In this document: piece by piece, positions 51,236 to 62,000 of the stretch
How the letters are laid out: each line of letters starts with the position of its first letter
How positions within the stretch are numbered: the first letter of the stretch is position 1
Program-made: the position numbers and the translations under genes
DNA from: Mariniblastus fucicola
Lineage (GTDB): Bacteria; Planctomycetota; Planctomycetia; Pirellulales; Pirellulaceae
Length of the DNA stretch: 64,000 nt
Direction of reading: 5' to 3'
NCBI RefSeq assembly: GCF_008087665.1
Contig: NZ_CP042912.1
Coordinates: 1,116,001-1,180,000 of the forward strand
The notes under the pieces: model-generated
Told to the model about the DNA's origin: nothing
Databases searched by the model: none
What the model saw: the letters and a program-made list of their open reading frames with translations, nothing else

Positions 51236-54200
51236 ATGAGCCGTGATTTTCAAAAAGAACTTTTAGTTGATTCAGCTTGTGATGATTTCGAATCAAGGTT
51301 TCGGGACGGTGGAAAATTCCCGAATGTCAAAACATTTGTCGAAACGTTGCTCTCTAGCCCGTCAGCACCAAAGTTAGGAGAAGCAAGAGACTCTTTCAAA
51401 GAGGAACTCACTTTTGAGCTATTGTGTGTGATGCTGGCTTTGGACGAATCCACTGGAACTCAAATAGTCAATGAGCAATTCCCTAAGTTGGCTTCGCGAT
51501 TGCAAAATGAGCTTGGACGGACTCGATCTGAAGGTAGCGTAAGTGGGCTGAGGCCAGCCGAATCGAAACTTGCAGATCGAAAATTGATTTTGCATGTTGG
51601 CCAGCGAATTAGAGAGTTCGAGCTTGTCGAGCATCTTGGCCAAGGCGGGATGGGAACGGTTTGGAAAGCGTTCCAATCCGATCCTGTTAAACGTGACGTT
51701 GCCATCAAGTTCGTTCGGGCTTGGGTTACCTCGCCATCCATGCTCGCCAGGTTCAAAAACGAACAGCAGTCTTTGGCGATCCTTAAGCATCCGAACATTG
51801 CACAAATTTTCGATGCTGGTGTGACTGAAGAAGGGCACCCCTTTTGCGTGATGGAACTGGCTGATGGCCCGAATCTGGTCGAACATGCGAGCGTCTTAGA
51901 TTTTGATGTGGGGGAACGAGTGAAGTTGTTTCTTACCGTTTGTCGGGCGATTCAACATGCTCACCAAAACGGTATTATCCACCGCGACCTGAAGCCATCG
52001 AACATCTTGGTTGCTAACGATGGCAATAAATTTCGTGCAAAGGTGATTGACTTTGGGCTGGCAAAAGTTGTTCGGCCTGAAAGCGATTCCGACCTATTTC
52101 AATCTTCTCCGACGGTTGTCGGACAGGTTTTGGGGACACCAGACTACATGAGCCCGGAGCAAACGAGCCTCGGGAGTTCGTCGTCGATGTCGGAAGTTGA
52201 TACCAGAGCTGACGTCTATTCACTGGGTGCGATTCTTTATGAGCTTCTGACGGGATCGAAAACTTTTGCAGAACATCGGCTTCATGAGATCACACTGGAA
52301 GAGGCTGTCGAGGTAATTAGGCATCAAGACCCGATGCCTTTCCGCAAGCGGAAGTCTGAAGGGACAACTCTTGCGTTGGTCTCGCGTGAACTTGAGTGGA
52401 TCACAATGAAATGCCTTGAGAAGAATCGCGATAGACGATATGACACCGTGGCACAGCTGGCTGACGACTTGCAAAGATTTCTGGATGGCGAGCCCGTCGA
52501 GGCTGCTCCGCCTTCTCAGCTGTACAGGCTGTCGAAATTTCTTTCCAAGAACAAAGTGCTAACCACGTATTTGCTTGCGGTGACGCTTGGACTTGGATTG
52601 GTAACAGCAATGGCAGGATTGGTGCTATCCAAGAATCGTGAATTGGCCGGAGTAAATGCTCAGGTAGTTGAAGCACGCGACAAAACAGAGCTGGCAAAAA
52701 CCAACGCGGAGAGCGTAACTCGCTATCTTTCATCCGTCTTTCAAGAGGCCAGTTCGACACGGTCAGGCAAAGAGCTCAAAGTTGTCGATGCACTATCCGA
52801 AGCAGTAACAAATCTTGATGAAGACTTCCCTGAAGACAACGAAACAAAGGCAAGCGTTCAGTATGCCATCGGCAAAACGTTTTTGGGGCTTGGGCAGGCC
52901 GAGCTTGCCTTTCCGCTGCTTGAACGTTCACGGGAGATTCGTCAACGGAAATTACGTCCAGAGGACCCGAAACATTTTGAAGTTACCTACGCGCTAGCCG
53001 AGGCAGCTTACTATCTCGAAAAGAAGCCCTTTATCATTGACATTCTTTCCCAAGAAATGATGCAGTTTGTTGAATCCGGTAAGGACAACTCGTTCGAGTT
53101 TTATAAAACTAAATGTCTTCTTTCCGTCGTGCGCTCGCTCGGCCGTGAATTCGAGTATGTGGATGTTGCTATCGATGCAGCGGAGCGAATGGCAGAGCTT
53201 CGAAGCTGGGAAGACGAAGACGTTTTGTCAGCCCAAGTGTATGTTTCCGATTGCATTCACAAAACTGATAACCGTGAAATGACCACAAAGTTTTTGAGGG
53301 CCGCGGTTGAGAGACTCGAAAAGGTCTACCCGAGTCGGCACGTTTCTATCCTCAAGGTCAAAGATAATTTGGGGCAACACTTGTCAACTGCAGTTGAAAA
53401 GCAAACGCGACTTGAAGCCATTGCGATTTTGGAAGAGTTGTTCAGGGACACGCGAGAGACGCTTGGTGACAAAGATCAATCCTTCATGGAAGCGGGCAAC
53501 AGTGCTGGGTTTGCATGTTACCGCGGTGGAGCATTCGAGCAGGGCAGGCAAATTTACGAAGAGCTTTACGAAACCATGCTGAAGTCGGCTGAGACTGACA
53601 ATCCAATGTGGGTGTATGCGGAGAACAACTACGGAGAAAGCCTGATCAAAACCTTTTATTTTCAAAAGGCGTTGCTGTTGCTAAAAGTAAATCGGGAACG
53701 CCGAAAAAATAGTTACCCGCCTGATGATGCGAGAGTTTACGTGGCCGCAAAGGATTTGGCATTAGCCGAACTGCGACTTGGCAAAATAGAAACAGCGACG
53801 GTTAGGATCGAAGAAGTGTTGAGGGCCATCAACGATCCTGAGTACCAAACGCATCTCTCTCCCAGCACAATGAATCGTTTCCGCCGACAAGTCGAGTGGG
53901 TTCTTGGGGAGTGCATGCGGGTAAGTGGTGATTTGGAATTGGCAGCAAAGATTCTTGAGGAAAATGTCAGTCATGACGCTGATACGCCTTCTGCAGTTCC
54001 TCCTCATCGGTGGCTTTCACTTGGTAAGACGCTAGTACATCTTGGCCGGACAGATGAAGGATTTGCGGCATTCGATACCGGAATCGCAGTAGCTCGAGAA
54101 ACGCAAGTCAGCAACGAGTTCCGGTTGCATCTTCAACGCGAAAAAGCGGGAGCGTTTCTTTTCGTTGGCAATCAAGATGAGGCGGAATTGCTTCTCAAGG

Positions 54201-54415
54201 AAACCGTCAAGGAATACGAAGCGGCAATTGAATCACAACAGCTTCCTCCGGATTTCCTGCCCTATCTTCTCTGCCGCCTCCAGCAGAAGATGCTTGCGAA
54301 GAATTCTAAAGCCGAGGCCGATAAGACAACGACGTCCGAACTGGTTTCGACGCTAACTAAAGCCATGGGCAAGGACTCACCTTTACTTCTGGAGGTGCTT
54401 TCCGGCTTGAATTGA
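51236..54415 (+). CDS. Membrane Ser/Thr protein kinase with TPR-like C-terminal half
   Basis: 1059 residues. The N-terminal about 120 residues are a helical region typical of planctomycete kinases. The kinase domain at about 125-410 has G-loop LGQGGMGTVWKA, VAIKF lysine, IIHRDLKPSNIL and VIDFGLAKV, with TPDYMSPEQ in the activation segment. A membrane helix lies at about 440-463 (YLLAVTLGLGLVTAMAGLVL), followed by a helical TPR-rich region likely outside the membrane (ETKASVQYAIGKTFLGLG and others). All catalytic residues are present. Its position after an ECF sigma factor suggests a shared signalling role. Confidence 0.92.
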   Translation: MSRDFQKELLVDSACDDFESRFRDGGKFPNVKTFVETLLSSPSAPKLGEARDSFKEELTFELLCVMLALDESTGTQIVNEQFPKLASRLQNELGRTRSEGSVSGLRPAESKLADRKLILHVGQRIREFELVEHLGQGGMGTVWKAFQSDPVKRDVAIKFVRAWVTSPSMLARFKNEQQSLAILKHPNIAQIFDAGVTEEGHPFCVMELADGPNLVEHASVLDFDVGERVKLFLTVCRAIQHAHQNGIIHRDLKPSNILVANDGNKFRAKVIDFGLAKVVRPESDSDLFQSSPTVVGQVLGTPDYMSPEQTSLGSSSSMSEVDTRADVYSLGAILYELLTGSKTFAEHRLHEITLEEAVEVIRHQDPMPFRKRKSEGTTLALVSRELEWITMKCLEKNRDRRYDTVAQLADDLQRFLDGEPVEAAPPSQLYRLSKFLSKNKVLTTYLLAVTLGLGLVTAMAGLVLSKNRELAGVNAQVVEARDKTELAKTNAESVTRYLSSVFQEASSTRSGKELKVVDALSEAVTNLDEDFPEDNETKASVQYAIGKTFLGLGQAELAFPLLERSREIRQRKLRPEDPKHFEVTYALAEAAYYLEKKPFIIDILSQEMMQFVESGKDNSFEFYKTKCLLSVVRSLGREFEYVDVAIDAAERMAELRSWEDEDVLSAQVYVSDCIHKTDNREMTTKFLRAAVERLEKVYPSRHVSILKVKDNLGQHLSTAVEKQTRLEAIAILEELFRDTRETLGDKDQSFMEAGNSAGFACYRGGAFEQGRQIYEELYETMLKSAETDNPMWVYAENNYGESLIKTFYFQKALLLLKVNRERRKNSYPPDDARVYVAAKDLALAELRLGKIETATVRIEEVLRAINDPEYQTHLSPSTMNRFRRQVEWVLGECMRVSGDLELAAKILEENVSHDADTPSAVPPHRWLSLGKTLVHLGRTDEGFAAFDTGIAVARETQVSNEFRLHLQREKAGAFLFVGNQDEAELLLKETVKEYEAAIESQQLPPDFLPYLLCRLQQKMLAKNSKAEADKTTTSELVSTLTKAMGKDSPLLLEVLSGLN

Positions 54416-55064
54416 GATCAGTATTCTGTCAACCCAGCGAGTGAGCTAAGAGTTTGCGTTTTGCACATAGGCGTCTGCTAAGATGCATGTTTATTCGCTC
54501 CCGGCCAAAAGACGAACCGCGATTTCATCGACCCACTAATTCGCAAAATGTGTAACTGGTGGACGCATTGTCGAAGAGTCGTCAACGAAGAAATCCCGTA
54601 AAAACAAGGGTTTGCGAAACGATGTCAAAGCCAAATCGAACCCCTGAAAGACTTCGTGCCTTGTGCGTGACGCACACTAACGACGATCTCCCCTAGTTCC
54701 ATGTTCAGATCAACGTTTGATACTTCCCAGGGCGACTCAATACCAAGGATCTGTTGATAAAGTTCGGTGTCTTGCATTCGGGTTCTCCTTCACAGAGAAT
54801 TCTACAAGACCCACAAACTTCCGCGATGGACCCTTTTTTAACTCGATGGACACCGATGGCAAACACCTAACTACGAAGCAGTCGCTATAGGACTTGAAAA
54901 CCACGCTGAAACCCGAGCGGATCCAATTTTTGATCCCAAAGCGACGCCAAATCCGACGCTACTTTATCCGCGATAAGACTTGAAAAGTTGTCTTATCATC
55001 TGGCATCTCCGTTCATTGTTTGCTGGCGGGACGGTCCATATCGAGGCGAAGTGCTGTCTCGCAA
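54416..55064. other. Gene-poor junction region with IS remnant and repeat
   Basis: Contains the 16-bp match to the tRNA-side repeat (54527-54542), the ISL3 remnant (54625-54777), a hairpin GGATC/GATCC (about 54929-54946), and GATAAGAC/GTCTTATC (54972-54997), which lies beyond the stop of the Sel1 gene and could end its transcript. No intact gene is seen. Confidence 0.6.
54625..54777 (-). pseudogene. N-terminal remnant of an ISL3-family transposase
   Basis: ATG 54777, with AAGGAG upstream, opens a 50-codon frame beginning MQDTELYQQILGIESPWEVS and VDLNMELGEIVVSV, the characteristic N-terminus of ISL3-type transposases. It then diverges and stops at 54625. The zinc-finger and catalytic regions are absent. 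A TIR-like end (GGGTCCATCGCGGAAG on the minus strand) lies near 54830. Evidence of past IS activity at this junction. Confidence 0.75.
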
Positions 55065-56174
55065 TCAGCGAGTTAATTCTTCAAGCAATACGCGCTGTTG
55101 ATAAATTTCTTGGGCATGTTTGTGCCCATTGTTGGCCGCTCTGCCAAACCATGCCATCGCTTTCGAATAGCTTGGCCGAACACCGCGTCCCTTATCATAC
55201 ATTATGGCAAGTTTGTACTGAGCCCAAGCATCGTCTTGATTGGCTGCCTTGCTTAGCCAAACAAACGCGTTTTCATAGTGACCGTCTGTAAAGGAAGAAG
55301 TTATTCGTCTGCCTTCGTAGTACATAGTCCCCAAATTATATTGAGCTGCTACGTAGCCTTGCTCCGCCGCTTTTCGATACCACTTGGCAGCCTCAGTGTC
55401 ATTCACGCTCAAACCGTCACCTCCGACATCGTATCTGTAGCCAAGATTAAATTGTGCGCGGGCGTAGCCTTGTTCAGCTGCTTTTAGGTACCATTTCATC
55501 GCTTGCTTTTGATCTTTCTCTATCCCTTCACCCAATGCATAGGCTACGCCCAAATTGTTCTGAGCGTCAGCTTGTCCTTGTTCTGCAGCTTTCTGATACC
55601 ACTTTACGGCTTCCAGCGAGCTTTTCTCAACACCCTTACCCTCTGCGTAGCAGAGTGCGAGTTCGGCCTGAGCTCGAGCATTTCCTTTCTCTGCGGCCTT
55701 GCGGTACAAACTCACCGCAGCCTGAATATCCTTCTCGACGCTGAATCCTACTTCGTAGCAATTCCCCAGCCTCGTTTGCGCATTTGGAAATCCCAATGAA
55801 GCATGTTCTTCAACAACATTCAGCGGCGCGGATTCGTACTCTTCGTAAGTCTTTAGCTCTTGAATGTCATTTGGTTTAACTATTTCCGTAGTAGCTGCTG
55901 ATTCATTTTCATCATCCCGTACCGACTGCCTGCTTGGCGATTCAGCATCTGGTTTTGAAAGCAACCAATCGGAGTGGCTGACCAACGTAATCTCTTCGCC
56001 GCTGGATGGAGGTGAGGAATCGCCGTTCTTTTGAGTCGAATCGCAGCCGCTCAGGATGATCAATGCAAGCAAATACCATTTTGGCACAACTGCAATTGGG
56101 ATGACTTTCCCGATTTGTTCATTGATCGAAAACATACAACTGAGACTCAATTTTTGAATTGAATTGACTGTCAT
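55065..56174 (-). CDS. Sel1-repeat lipoprotein
   Basis: 369 residues from ATG 56174 (GAGGAAG upstream). A hydrophobic segment ends in the lipobox LSGC (YLLALIILSGCDS), though the N-terminal part before it is unusually long for a lipoprotein signal. After a Ser/Glu-rich linker come at least five Sel1 repeats of about 36 residues (A-x-x-WYxKAAEQGxAxAQxNLG) in tandem. Sel1 proteins mediate protein-protein interactions; no enzyme motif is seen. Encoded between kinase and subtilase genes. Confidence 0.85.
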   Translation of the reverse strand: MTVNSIQKLSLSCMFSINEQIGKVIPIAVVPKWYLLALIILSGCDSTQKNGDSSPPSSGEEITLVSHSDWLLSKPDAESPSRQSVRDDENESAATTEIVKPNDIQELKTYEEYESAPLNVVEEHASLGFPNAQTRLGNCYEVGFSVEKDIQAAVSLYRKAAEKGNARAQAELALCYAEGKGVEKSSLEAVKWYQKAAEQGQADAQNNLGVAYALGEGIEKDQKQAMKWYLKAAEQGYARAQFNLGYRYDVGGDGLSVNDTEAAKWYRKAAEQGYVAAQYNLGTMYYEGRRITSSFTDGHYENAFVWLSKAANQDDAWAQYKLAIMYDKGRGVRPSYSKAMAWFGRAANNGHKHAQEIYQQRVLLEELTR

Positions 56175-56425
56175 GTGAGCACTTCCTCTATTCTGCATTT
56201 GTGAAGTTGGCTTTCTTAAACGATTGTCAAAAGCCTTCACTTGAGAGTTACCAACTCAGCACCGAGATTTCATTCGTTCTGCACGAATTCCAAATGCGGT
56301 AACTTTTATTTGTGCGGGATTGGAGACGTGCAGTATCGAATGTCAGCAGCGAACAAACTTCGAGGCCAAAAGAAAAGCTGCAGCAATGGAGCCGCAGCTT
56401 TTCAAAATATTGTTTTGGTTCGACA

Positions 56426-58885
56426 CTAGATCCAATCGATCCATTCGAAATTCCACCACTCGTGATCTTCGATCAAGTTGTCCATGTGGTTGGCATAGAT
56501 CACTGTAAATCGATCTGCGCCGCTGTCTCCACGCAGACGGTTCTTTCCTTCGCCCCCATCAAGCAAATCGTTGCCCTCGTGGCCACGCAAGTAGTCATCG
56601 CCCAAGCCGCCGAACATGGAATCGTCACCAGTTCCGCCTTCGAGGCGATCATTGCCCGCTTGTCCAAAGAGCTGATCTCGACCCGCATCACCTAGAATTC
56701 GATCGTTCCCGAGATCTCCGTAGAGAACATCGTCGCCTTCGTTGCCACGAAGGAAATCATCGCCGATGCCACCCGTCATCCAGTCATTACCTGCGTGCCC
56801 GTAGAGTTTGTCGTTACCGGCGTCACCGAAAAGGCTGTCGTGCCCTTCGTTTCCGTAAACTCGATCGTTACCGTCGCCACCCCGAAGGATGTCATTTCCT
56901 TGATTGCCATCTAAGCGATCGTCTCCGGAACCACCGTAAATTGGGTCGTTACCTTCTCCGCCAAGGAGTGTGTCGTTGCCAATCCCTCCAAAAATCCAAT
57001 CGTTGCCAGATTTGCCAACAACGTAGTCATCTCCACCATTTCCAAAAAGAACGTCGTGCCCAGCACCGCCGTGAATGAAATCGTTTCCTAATCCACCCTC
57101 GATTCGATCAGCGCCGTTACCGCCACCAAGGTTGTTGGTTCCCGATACAACGAGGATTCGATCGTCACCATTATTGCCCCGAACGGTTGAATCCAAATTG
57201 ACGCTTCGATTGATGAAGACATCATCAAACTGGCTTCCCAAAAATGTGACTTCAGATAGACTCGCAAATGTGGCTGAAATGGAGGCGCCAACACCCGATA
57301 ATTCAAACCGAACATTCTCTCCTACGTCGGTTGCTCGAACATTCTGTCGTTGGTTGGCATGGATATAGATAGCCCCGTCGTTAACGGTGACAACCCGGTC
57401 GCCGACTTGGTTTAGCGGCATGGAAAAATTGTCAGCTGGCGCCGAGAGAACACCATCTACGATTGTGACTCGGCCATCAAGCTCAAGTGGGCGGACGGCA
57501 TTGAGTGCACTGGCGACATTCAAACGGCCGTCGCTGATAGTGTAACCTTGCTGGACCGTGTCGGCAGTCTCCATCAACGCCTGTTTCGCCTCAAAAAGCC
57601 CGAGGTCTGGCTGTGCAGCAAACATGATGGCCGCCGCACCAGCCACTTGCGGTGCAGCCATACTAGTGCCATTAAAACTTTGATAACCACCACCTCGGAC
57701 TGTGCTTACGATGCCTACGCCGGGGGCAGAAAGATCTACGGATTGAGTCCCATAGCTTGAAAAACCAGCAAGGCGGTCCGACTGATCCGTCGCCGCGACA
57801 GTAATGACGCTGTCGACATCAACATTTGCAGGACTATACGTGTAGCTGTCGTTGTTTTCACTTTCGTTGCCCGCCGAAACGACGCTCAGAATGCCTACTG
57901 CTTCAGATTGAGCAAACGCATTCTCCAAGGCTTCACTTGCAAACGCGCCGCCCCAACTATGATTGGCAACTCGAATGTTGATCCCATATGTAGCTCTCAT
58001 CAGATTCGTGTAATTTATGCTTTTGAGAGCGTTGTCCAGCGATCCTCGTCCGTCAGCGCCAAGGAATTTGACGGCCATGATATTGGCTTGACTGACTCCG
58101 ACGATTCCAACATTGTTGGAACGATCTGCAGCGATAATTCCCGCAACGTGAGTTCCGTGGTTGGCGTCATCATGTGGATCGCTATCTCCGTTTGCAAAAT
58201 CAACTCCGAAGATATCATCGGTAAATCCATTGCCGTCATCGTCGATGCCATTCCCCGCGATCTCGCCCGGATTCCGCCACATGTTGTGTTGCAAGTCCGA
58301 GTGCTGATAGTCAACGCCCGTATCTATTACGGCGACAACAATTCCAGTGTCATCGAATCCGGCATCCCAAGCCTCTGGTGCGTTAATCTTGTCGAGAGCC
58401 CATTGTTGATTGGAGAGATCTGAATTGCTTGAGCCCTGATCCAAGCCAGCAATCGTCAGTATTTGCACTGGCTCATGTGCAGAGATCGCTGGGGAAGTGG
58501 CGAAGGCGCGTTGCGCTTGATCGAAGCCAAGGCTTGACCGAACATGTAGTTGTCCGATCCTTCCTGTCCCGCCAATAACGTCAACATGTGGCATTTCTGA
58601 TTGGATTTCCTCAACCACTGTCGCAATTGAGTTGTCTTGAAGAGTGTTGTCGGCCAATTGAATTAGCCACTCCCCGGACTTCACTTCTGTTTGCTGACCG
58701 CCCCAATCCTGTTTCGAAACTGTATTTTCAGCAGTTCGTGCTGTTTGTTGTTGGGCTACAGGCTCCTCAAAGAACCAGTCCGCAGACAAATTGGCGGAAA
58801 CAAGATCTCCCGCCATTAACTGCTTGGGTTCGAGCTTTTGAAAGCCAAATCCTGAACGTTTTCCTGTTTTTCTTCGCTTGGCCAT
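56426..58885 (-). CDS. Subtilisin-like protease with RTX calcium-binding repeats
   Basis: 819 residues. The N-terminus FQKLEPKQLMAGDLV is the planctomycete LEPRxMLAGD-type export motif. S8 protease domain: Asp in VAVIDTGVDYQHSDL, His in NHGTHVAGIIAADRS, Ser in FNGTSMAAPQVAGAAAIM. After a linker domain, the C-terminal third is made of about 20 RTX nonapeptides (GGxGxDxLxG type) that fold as a calcium-dependent beta-roll. Secreted; could process surface proteins. Unusual for RTX exoproteins, no type I secretion genes are adjacent. Confidence 0.93.
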   Translation of the reverse strand: MAKRRKTGKRSGFGFQKLEPKQLMAGDLVSANLSADWFFEEPVAQQQTARTAENTVSKQDWGGQQTEVKSGEWLIQLADNTLQDNSIATVVEEIQSEMPHVDVIGGTGRIGQLHVRSSLGFDQAQRAFATSPAISAHEPVQILTIAGLDQGSSNSDLSNQQWALDKINAPEAWDAGFDDTGIVVAVIDTGVDYQHSDLQHNMWRNPGEIAGNGIDDDGNGFTDDIFGVDFANGDSDPHDDANHGTHVAGIIAADRSNNVGIVGVSQANIMAVKFLGADGRGSLDNALKSINYTNLMRATYGINIRVANHSWGGAFASEALENAFAQSEAVGILSVVSAGNESENNDSYTYSPANVDVDSVITVAATDQSDRLAGFSSYGTQSVDLSAPGVGIVSTVRGGGYQSFNGTSMAAPQVAGAAAIMFAAQPDLGLFEAKQALMETADTVQQGYTISDGRLNVASALNAVRPLELDGRVTIVDGVLSAPADNFSMPLNQVGDRVVTVNDGAIYIHANQRQNVRATDVGENVRFELSGVGASISATFASLSEVTFLGSQFDDVFINRSVNLDSTVRGNNGDDRILVVSGTNNLGGGNGADRIEGGLGNDFIHGGAGHDVLFGNGGDDYVVGKSGNDWIFGGIGNDTLLGGEGNDPIYGGSGDDRLDGNQGNDILRGGDGNDRVYGNEGHDSLFGDAGNDKLYGHAGNDWMTGGIGDDFLRGNEGDDVLYGDLGNDRILGDAGRDQLFGQAGNDRLEGGTGDDSMFGGLGDDYLRGHEGNDLLDGGEGKNRLRGDSGADRFTVIYANHMDNLIEDHEWWNFEWIDWI

Positions 58886-59011
58886 AACTTGCAACCCTGT
58901 GTTTGGAGTCTATTGATTGGTGTTCAATAGTGGGGTTGCGAAGAAGGCCAGCGGATTTCAGCCTTTCTTAAATATTCTCAAACTACTGTCAGTGTTGCAA
59001 AAACAAGCGGG

Positions 59012-62000
59012 CTACTTCGGTTCGAAAACATCTTGAAGCTCAAGCATTTCACCGTATTTTTTGAAGAACGCTGCACACTCTGGATCTCCTTTTCTGCCCT
59101 TAGATTGAATCTGCTTTTTGAGCTCAAGTTTGAAAGTACCAGCCGCTTCTTTTTCACCCAACTTGTTATTGCAAGATGTCAATATTGCCAAGTCGATTGG
59201 GTGTGGGCTTCGCCATGACTTTTTGGTCAGCGACAAAGATTCTTTCGCAGCCGCCGCTGCTTCATTCCAGTTGTTAAAGGTGCACTCAGCAAGTGCAAGC
59301 GTGTTGATAAACTCTTGCCGGGGATGTTGCGCACAAACTCTTCGCATTGACTCCAATGATTCTTGCGAAATCGATTGGGAAGGTTCGGATTCAATAGACA
59401 TCAATGCAGTCCAAACACGTTGGTTGATTGCCTGTCCTTCTTTCAAAGAGACTCGACTTTTAACGTACTCTCGAGACTCTGCGATTGCAGTGTCTCTCAA
59501 TTCTATCCACATGGACTTTGGCGTTTCATTGGTATCAGCAAAAGCAATCCCCCGTTCCGCCATTCTTGCGATCTGCCAAAGACGGTGATCCGGAATTTCA
59601 CTTCGCAACGAATTTGCCTTATGAAAAAGTTCTTTAAGCTGTTCGCCATCTTGAGATGCAGTGCTGCCGTTTGATGAACTGCATATCTTGCTGATACTTA
59701 AGGCACGAAGTAGATCGAATCCTTTCAACTGTCCATCTTCGAGGGCGCCCTGTAGTTCTGAGAAAGCCTCCCTGTTGCGATCCAACTCAAGCAGGCAGAT
59801 CGCCCTATGAAGCTCAACACTAGCCTGCCTTGAGGCGCACTCGCTCCAGACATCACATTTCTCAAGTGCCGCTTCCCAGTTCCGCTGTCCAATAGCAACT
59901 TCAACAGACAGTCTCGCAAATGCTTCATTATTTTGTCGCGAGGAACTTCTGTTTTCCACTAAGAACGCAGATGTTTTCTGCGCTTTTTCAAAGTCCTCCT
60001 TGGCCATTAAATTTTGGACTTGGCCTCTTAACGCATTCATCGCCATATTTAATGCGTTGGTTACCCCATGTCGCTTGGCGTCAAAAATGTTGTATCGCTG
60101 CTCTGCAATCGGCTTTAACTTGCAGTAGATTGTTGCCGCATCCTTATATCGCTCGGCAAGCATATACGCCCCAGCGAGCGTAGCTTGCGCACCGAAAGCG
60201 TCTTCAGAATTGCTGGAAAGATGCGAAGGAGCTTCTTCGAAAAGTGGCTCAAGGGTGCTAATGGCCTGTTCCGATTGCCCAGCGATACCACAAGCGTTGC
60301 CCAAGTTAAGCGCTGCACCAAGAACCCTAGGATTCGTGGGCTGAAATCGCTCACGACACAATTTGTAAACATGGGCGTAGTTTTCTATCGCTTCTTGAAG
60401 CTTCCCTTGACTACTTTGAGCTTTCGCGAGAAGGGTGAGAGGATGCACAATCTCTGGATACGCATCACCACCTAAATGCCGTTCGATCAACTCGATACAG
60501 CTATGACACATCTGTGCTGCGTCAGCAAACTTTTTTCTCGCTAACAGGCTTTCACTGTAGTTGGACATGCTGTCAATTGTGTTTGGGTGAGCCTCTCCAA
60601 GTTGGGAGGCGCAGAATTCATATACTTCCTTTCGCAACTTTTCGGCTTTGCTGTGTCTATTGAGTTTCGAATAGACGAAGGCGCAGTCGCTTTTTGCGGC
60701 AATTGTTTCAGGGTGTTCTTCGCCTAGGTACTTTTGGTTCATGCCAATTGATTTATCAGCCTCCTTTAATGCATCGTGGTACTTGCCGAGACCTGCCAAA
60801 GCCTGAACCGCTTTCCTTGACATGCTCAAAGTGAGCTGGTGACCTTCGCCCAAACAATTCCTGTATTCATCCGTTAGCTTTGTGACCAGCTTCAATGCAT
60901 CTTCATGGTTTTGTTTCTCGAATAACAGTTCAAGGTCAACGCTCTTTAGTGCAAGTGTAATTGGATGTTGTTCACCCAAAAGTTGATTGGCATACTTTTC
61001 ATTTTCATCCAGTGTTTTCCGCACCTCGTTGAACTTGCCTTCTCTCACTAAGCTGGCGGCCAAATCGATACTTGCACCGATCGTCGATGGATGCACGATG
61101 CCGAATTTTCTAGTTTGGATATCGCGGATTTCCCGACGCAAATTACTGCACCTTTCATACTGGCCGCACGAATATTCAAAGCTTGCGAAACCAGTTTTTA
61201 TCAAAATGGAATCTTCATCATCTTTCGCCAGTTTTTGATCTGCGAGTGTAAGTAGATCCGAATAGACTGTTCTCGCTTCCGCAACATCGCCAATCGCGTA
61301 GTAGCATCTGGCCAAGAGTACTTTCAATTTTGGTTCGAAACTTGCTTCACAGGCTGGCGAGACAATCGCGGCTTCGATAATCGGTACTGCTTCATTGTGG
61401 TTTCCAGTTGCTTCCATTGCCTCCACCAGGAAAACAGTCGCTTCCATCGTTTCTTTGGCGCCTTTGCCAAACATATTGCTCGTCAATGCGACCCGCTCTT
61501 GGCAGACATTCTCAGCCGCATTGAATTCACCTAACCCCATGAAGGCACCGGAGAGCACAGACAAAATCCGGTCTTTCGAAACATAGTCTAATTCTGAGTT
61601 TTGGGTTTTCTCGAACGCAACTTCAAGAACGTCTTTGGCAGACATCTGCTTCGCACCAAACCGAGGATCAGAGCTTTTATAAGAATCGGTCATTATTCCA
61701 AGAGTCGTGTTTGCTTGATGCGCAGATGCTTCTGCGTTCAAGCGAGCTCGGTTAGCCTTTACCAAGCCGTAGCCTGTACCAATAATTCCGCCGACCATGA
61801 GAGCGACTATCGCGGTAGCCGAAGCCACCACTCCGCGATTTTTCCGAACAAATTTTCTGACGCGATAGACTGCTGATGGAGGACGTGCCGACACGATATC
61901 GTGTGTTAGAAAATTACTTACATCTGACGCGAGCTCTGACACAGCTTGGTATCTGCGGTCAGCTTCTTTCTCAATAGATTTCATGACGATCCAATCGAGA

